From Lacihabitans sp. LS3-19 (GTDB lineage: Bacteria > Bacteroidota > Bacteroidia > Cytophagales > Spirosomataceae), in contig NZ_RJUA01000127.1 in the NCBI RefSeq assembly GCF_024343575.1, positions 310,001-374,000 of the forward strand: a stretch of DNA of 64,000 bases, given 5' to 3'. A program made the position numbers and the translations under genes. Shown one piece after another: positions 62,721-64,000 of the stretch. Position 1 is the first letter of the stretch; the number at the start of each line of letters is the position of its first letter. The notes beneath the pieces are model-generated. The model had not been told where the DNA came from, searched no databases, and saw only the letters and a program-made list of their open reading frames with translations.

Positions 62721-63619
62721 AAAATCTTTTTTTCATACTAATTCTATTGAATTCCATAAACGCCTCCGCATGCGACATTTGTGGTTGTGGGAATGGATCC
62801 TCTTTTTTTGGTATTTTGCCACAATCTCATTATAAATTTGGAGGGATTAGATTTCAAAACAAAACCTTCGAATCACATGCAAGTTTGCCTTTGCTAAAAA
62901 CCGAAGAAAACTTTCAGTCCATAGAGCCATGGCTTCGCTTGTATCCATTTCCAAAAACGCAATTGATGATTTTAGCACCTTTCCAATACGGCACCCAAAC
63001 GGTAGTCTCAACCAATAAACAGACTAAAATAAATGGAATGGGAGATGTTTCTGCAATTATGCATTATAATATCAAAAATACTTTTTTTGATTCTACTGCT
63101 CACAAATTAGACCAAATTTGGTTAATTGGAGGCGGTATAAAATTGCCTACTGGAAAGTTTGACTACACATCAGATAAATCAACTGTAGATAACCCAAATT
63201 TTCAGGCAGGAACTGGTAGTTTAGATTTTATAATAAATAGTATTTATACCATTCGAAAAAACAATTGGGGTTTCAATACGGACCTCACTTATAAAATCAA
63301 CACCACCAACAAAAACCAATATAAATATGCCAATAAATCAAGGCTAATATTGAACGTTTTTAACCAAATTGCCGCCAAAGATTTTACGTTTTTACCCAAT
63401 GCCGGAGTATTGTCAGAATATGCAAAATACGATTCAGAAAAAGGCATAAAGAACAATTTAACAGGTGGTTACATGGTAAATCTAATGGTAGGAAGTGAGA
63501 TTTATTACAAAAAAATTACAGCAGGATTTTCGTTTCAAAAACCAATGAAGCAAAACCTCTCTGGTGGCGAGCTAAAACTTACAAATAGCTTTATGGGGCA
63601 TGTGACATTATTGTTTTGA
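62717..63619 (+). CDS. outer-membrane beta-barrel protein of the copper set
   Basis: 300 residues from ATG 62717, 4-bp overlap with the PepSY gene. Signal peptide FILILLNSINASA, then ACDICGCGNGSSFFG, a Cys-rich mature N-terminus (three Cys in CDICGC), followed by alternating beta-strand pattern with final LTNSFMGHVTLLF typical of a barrel end. It could bind copper at the N-terminus and form a pore. The family is not named; last gene of the set. Confidence 0.7.
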   Translation: MKNLFFILILLNSINASACDICGCGNGSSFFGILPQSHYKFGGIRFQNKTFESHASLPLLKTEENFQSIEPWLRLYPFPKTQLMILAPFQYGTQTVVSTNKQTKINGMGDVSAIMHYNIKNTFFDSTAHKLDQIWLIGGGIKLPTGKFDYTSDKSTVDNPNFQAGTGSLDFIINSIYTIRKNNWGFNTDLTYKINTTNKNQYKYANKSRLILNVFNQIAAKDFTFLPNAGVLSEYAKYDSEKGIKNNLTGGYMVNLMVGSEIYYKKITAGFSFQKPMKQNLSGGELKLTNSFMGHVTLLF

Positions 63620-63789
63620 AAATATAGTTTTTTGCTTTTCTATAACAAAGCATCCTTATTCTACGATAACTTTATTTTTCAAATAACGTCAAAGCCTACT
63701 TTTACCAAACAAAATTCATTTTTTACAAGAGAAAATTTCACTAATTCTATTTTTTTAAAATTAAATTTCAAAAAAAGAAAATCATTTTT

Positions 63790-63803
63790 TTGTTATTTAT
63801 CAA
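63790..63803 (+). promoter_or_regulatory. weaker FNR-like site
   Basis: TTGTTATTTATCAA resembles the boxes at 51836 and 58945 (one half-site, ATCAA, is intact), about 60 bp before the ATG at 63862. The distance to a TAATTTTC element differs from the other two sites, so support is weaker. Confidence 0.35.
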
Positions 63804-63861
63804 TAAAAAATATTAATTTTCGCAGTTTTCTGTTTAACCCTAACCTAAACATTATAAAACT

Positions 63862-64000
63862 ATGGAACAAATCATCGGTCCATTGACCAAACTCGGGCGT
63901 TTTCTTTTAGCTGTCCCGATGGCAATTTTCGGAATTTTACATTTTATGGCAGCTGACAATATGGCTCCAATGGTACCAGTACCCGGCGGAGTTATTTGGG
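63862..64000 (+). CDS. DoxX-like membrane protein (partial)
   Basis: Only 46 codons before the window ends. LGRFLLAVPMAIFGILHFMA is a membrane helix; MAPMVPVPGGVIW resembles the DoxX/SURF4-like family start. The rest lies outside the window. Confidence 0.55.
   Translation, partial: MEQIIGPLTKLGRFLLAVPMAIFGILHFMAADNMAPMVPVPGGVIW

Noticed and set aside
63632-63886. 84-codon open frame before the DoxX-like gene
   Set aside because: Phe/Lys-rich translation of AT-rich DNA, overlapping the start of a better gene in another frame.

Overview
The window looks like a chromosomal piece of an AT-rich member of the Bacteroidota, most likely a Cytophagales-type bacterium (inference from gene content, not from a search). 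Evidence: a SusC/SusD pair, a GldH gliding lipoprotein beside a RicT/PSP1 gene, many Sec-lipoproteins, 6-bladed beta-propeller proteins, and several TAnnTTTG promoter elements of the Bacteroidota type. No rRNA, tRNA, IS element, phage gene or CRISPR array was recognised.

Layout. 0-9.5 kb: an AraC/GyrI-type regulator (cut by the window edge), an uncharacterised 232-aa protein with a broken second copy 2 kb away, a glycine-rich secreted protein between the two copies, then two SxxK serine hydrolases on either side of a membrane-anchored AraC regulator, and a fatty-acid hydroxylase-type membrane enzyme. 9.7-22.2 kb: mostly housekeeping genes (proA, purD, ricT-like, gldH) with secreted hydrolase, propeller and thioredoxin lipoproteins, a RelE-type toxin-antitoxin pair, an ArsC/Spx-like protein and a 598-aa conserved-looking protein of unknown function. 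22.4-27.3 kb: a ribose-type sugar ABC importer whose binding-protein gene is separated from the permease by an antitoxin gene and a decayed toxin, followed by a PIN-domain VapC pair.

27.4-35.9 kb is a sugar-conversion cluster on the minus strand: a Gfo/Idh/MocA dehydrogenase, three TIM-barrel isomerases/epimerases, a PMI-like cupin, a DUF4432 mutarotase-like protein, an alpha/beta hydrolase and a DUF1080 lipoprotein. This fits oxidation-epimerisation-cleavage of glycosides. 36.1-49.8 kb is a polysaccharide utilisation locus: SusC, SusD, a propeller/HEAT/cytochrome c protein, a sulfatase, a rare sulfatase-GH78 rhamnosidase fusion and a GH105 unsaturated-uronyl hydrolase. Together these point to a sulfated, rhamnose- and uronate-containing polysaccharide such as ulvan. 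No polysaccharide lyase is in the window.

50.6-64 kb is a nitrogen-oxide and copper region: an Rrf2 regulator and RIC di-iron repair protein, then a clade II nos operon (cytochrome c, nosZ, membrane protein, nosL, nosD, nosF, nosY, a fasciclin lipoprotein), then a copper-associated set (small Cys protein, MbnP-like, MbnH-like di-haem enzyme, YHS protein, PepSY membrane protein, outer-membrane barrel). NosZ is a multicopper enzyme, so a copper-acquisition module beside it makes sense.

The least-explained signals are non-coding. (1) Five intergenic inverted-repeat elements, built from units like GAACACTGATGACACTGATT or their relatives, each sit a few bases downstream of a minus-strand stop codon (22.3-32.5 kb), with a half-element at 34.15 kb. 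(2) A GGGCGTG...CACGC structured repeat lies at 28.66 kb. (3) Two FNR-like dyads, upstream of the RIC gene and of the 130-aa Cys-protein gene, stand at exactly the same 22-nt distance from a TAnnTTTR promoter element.
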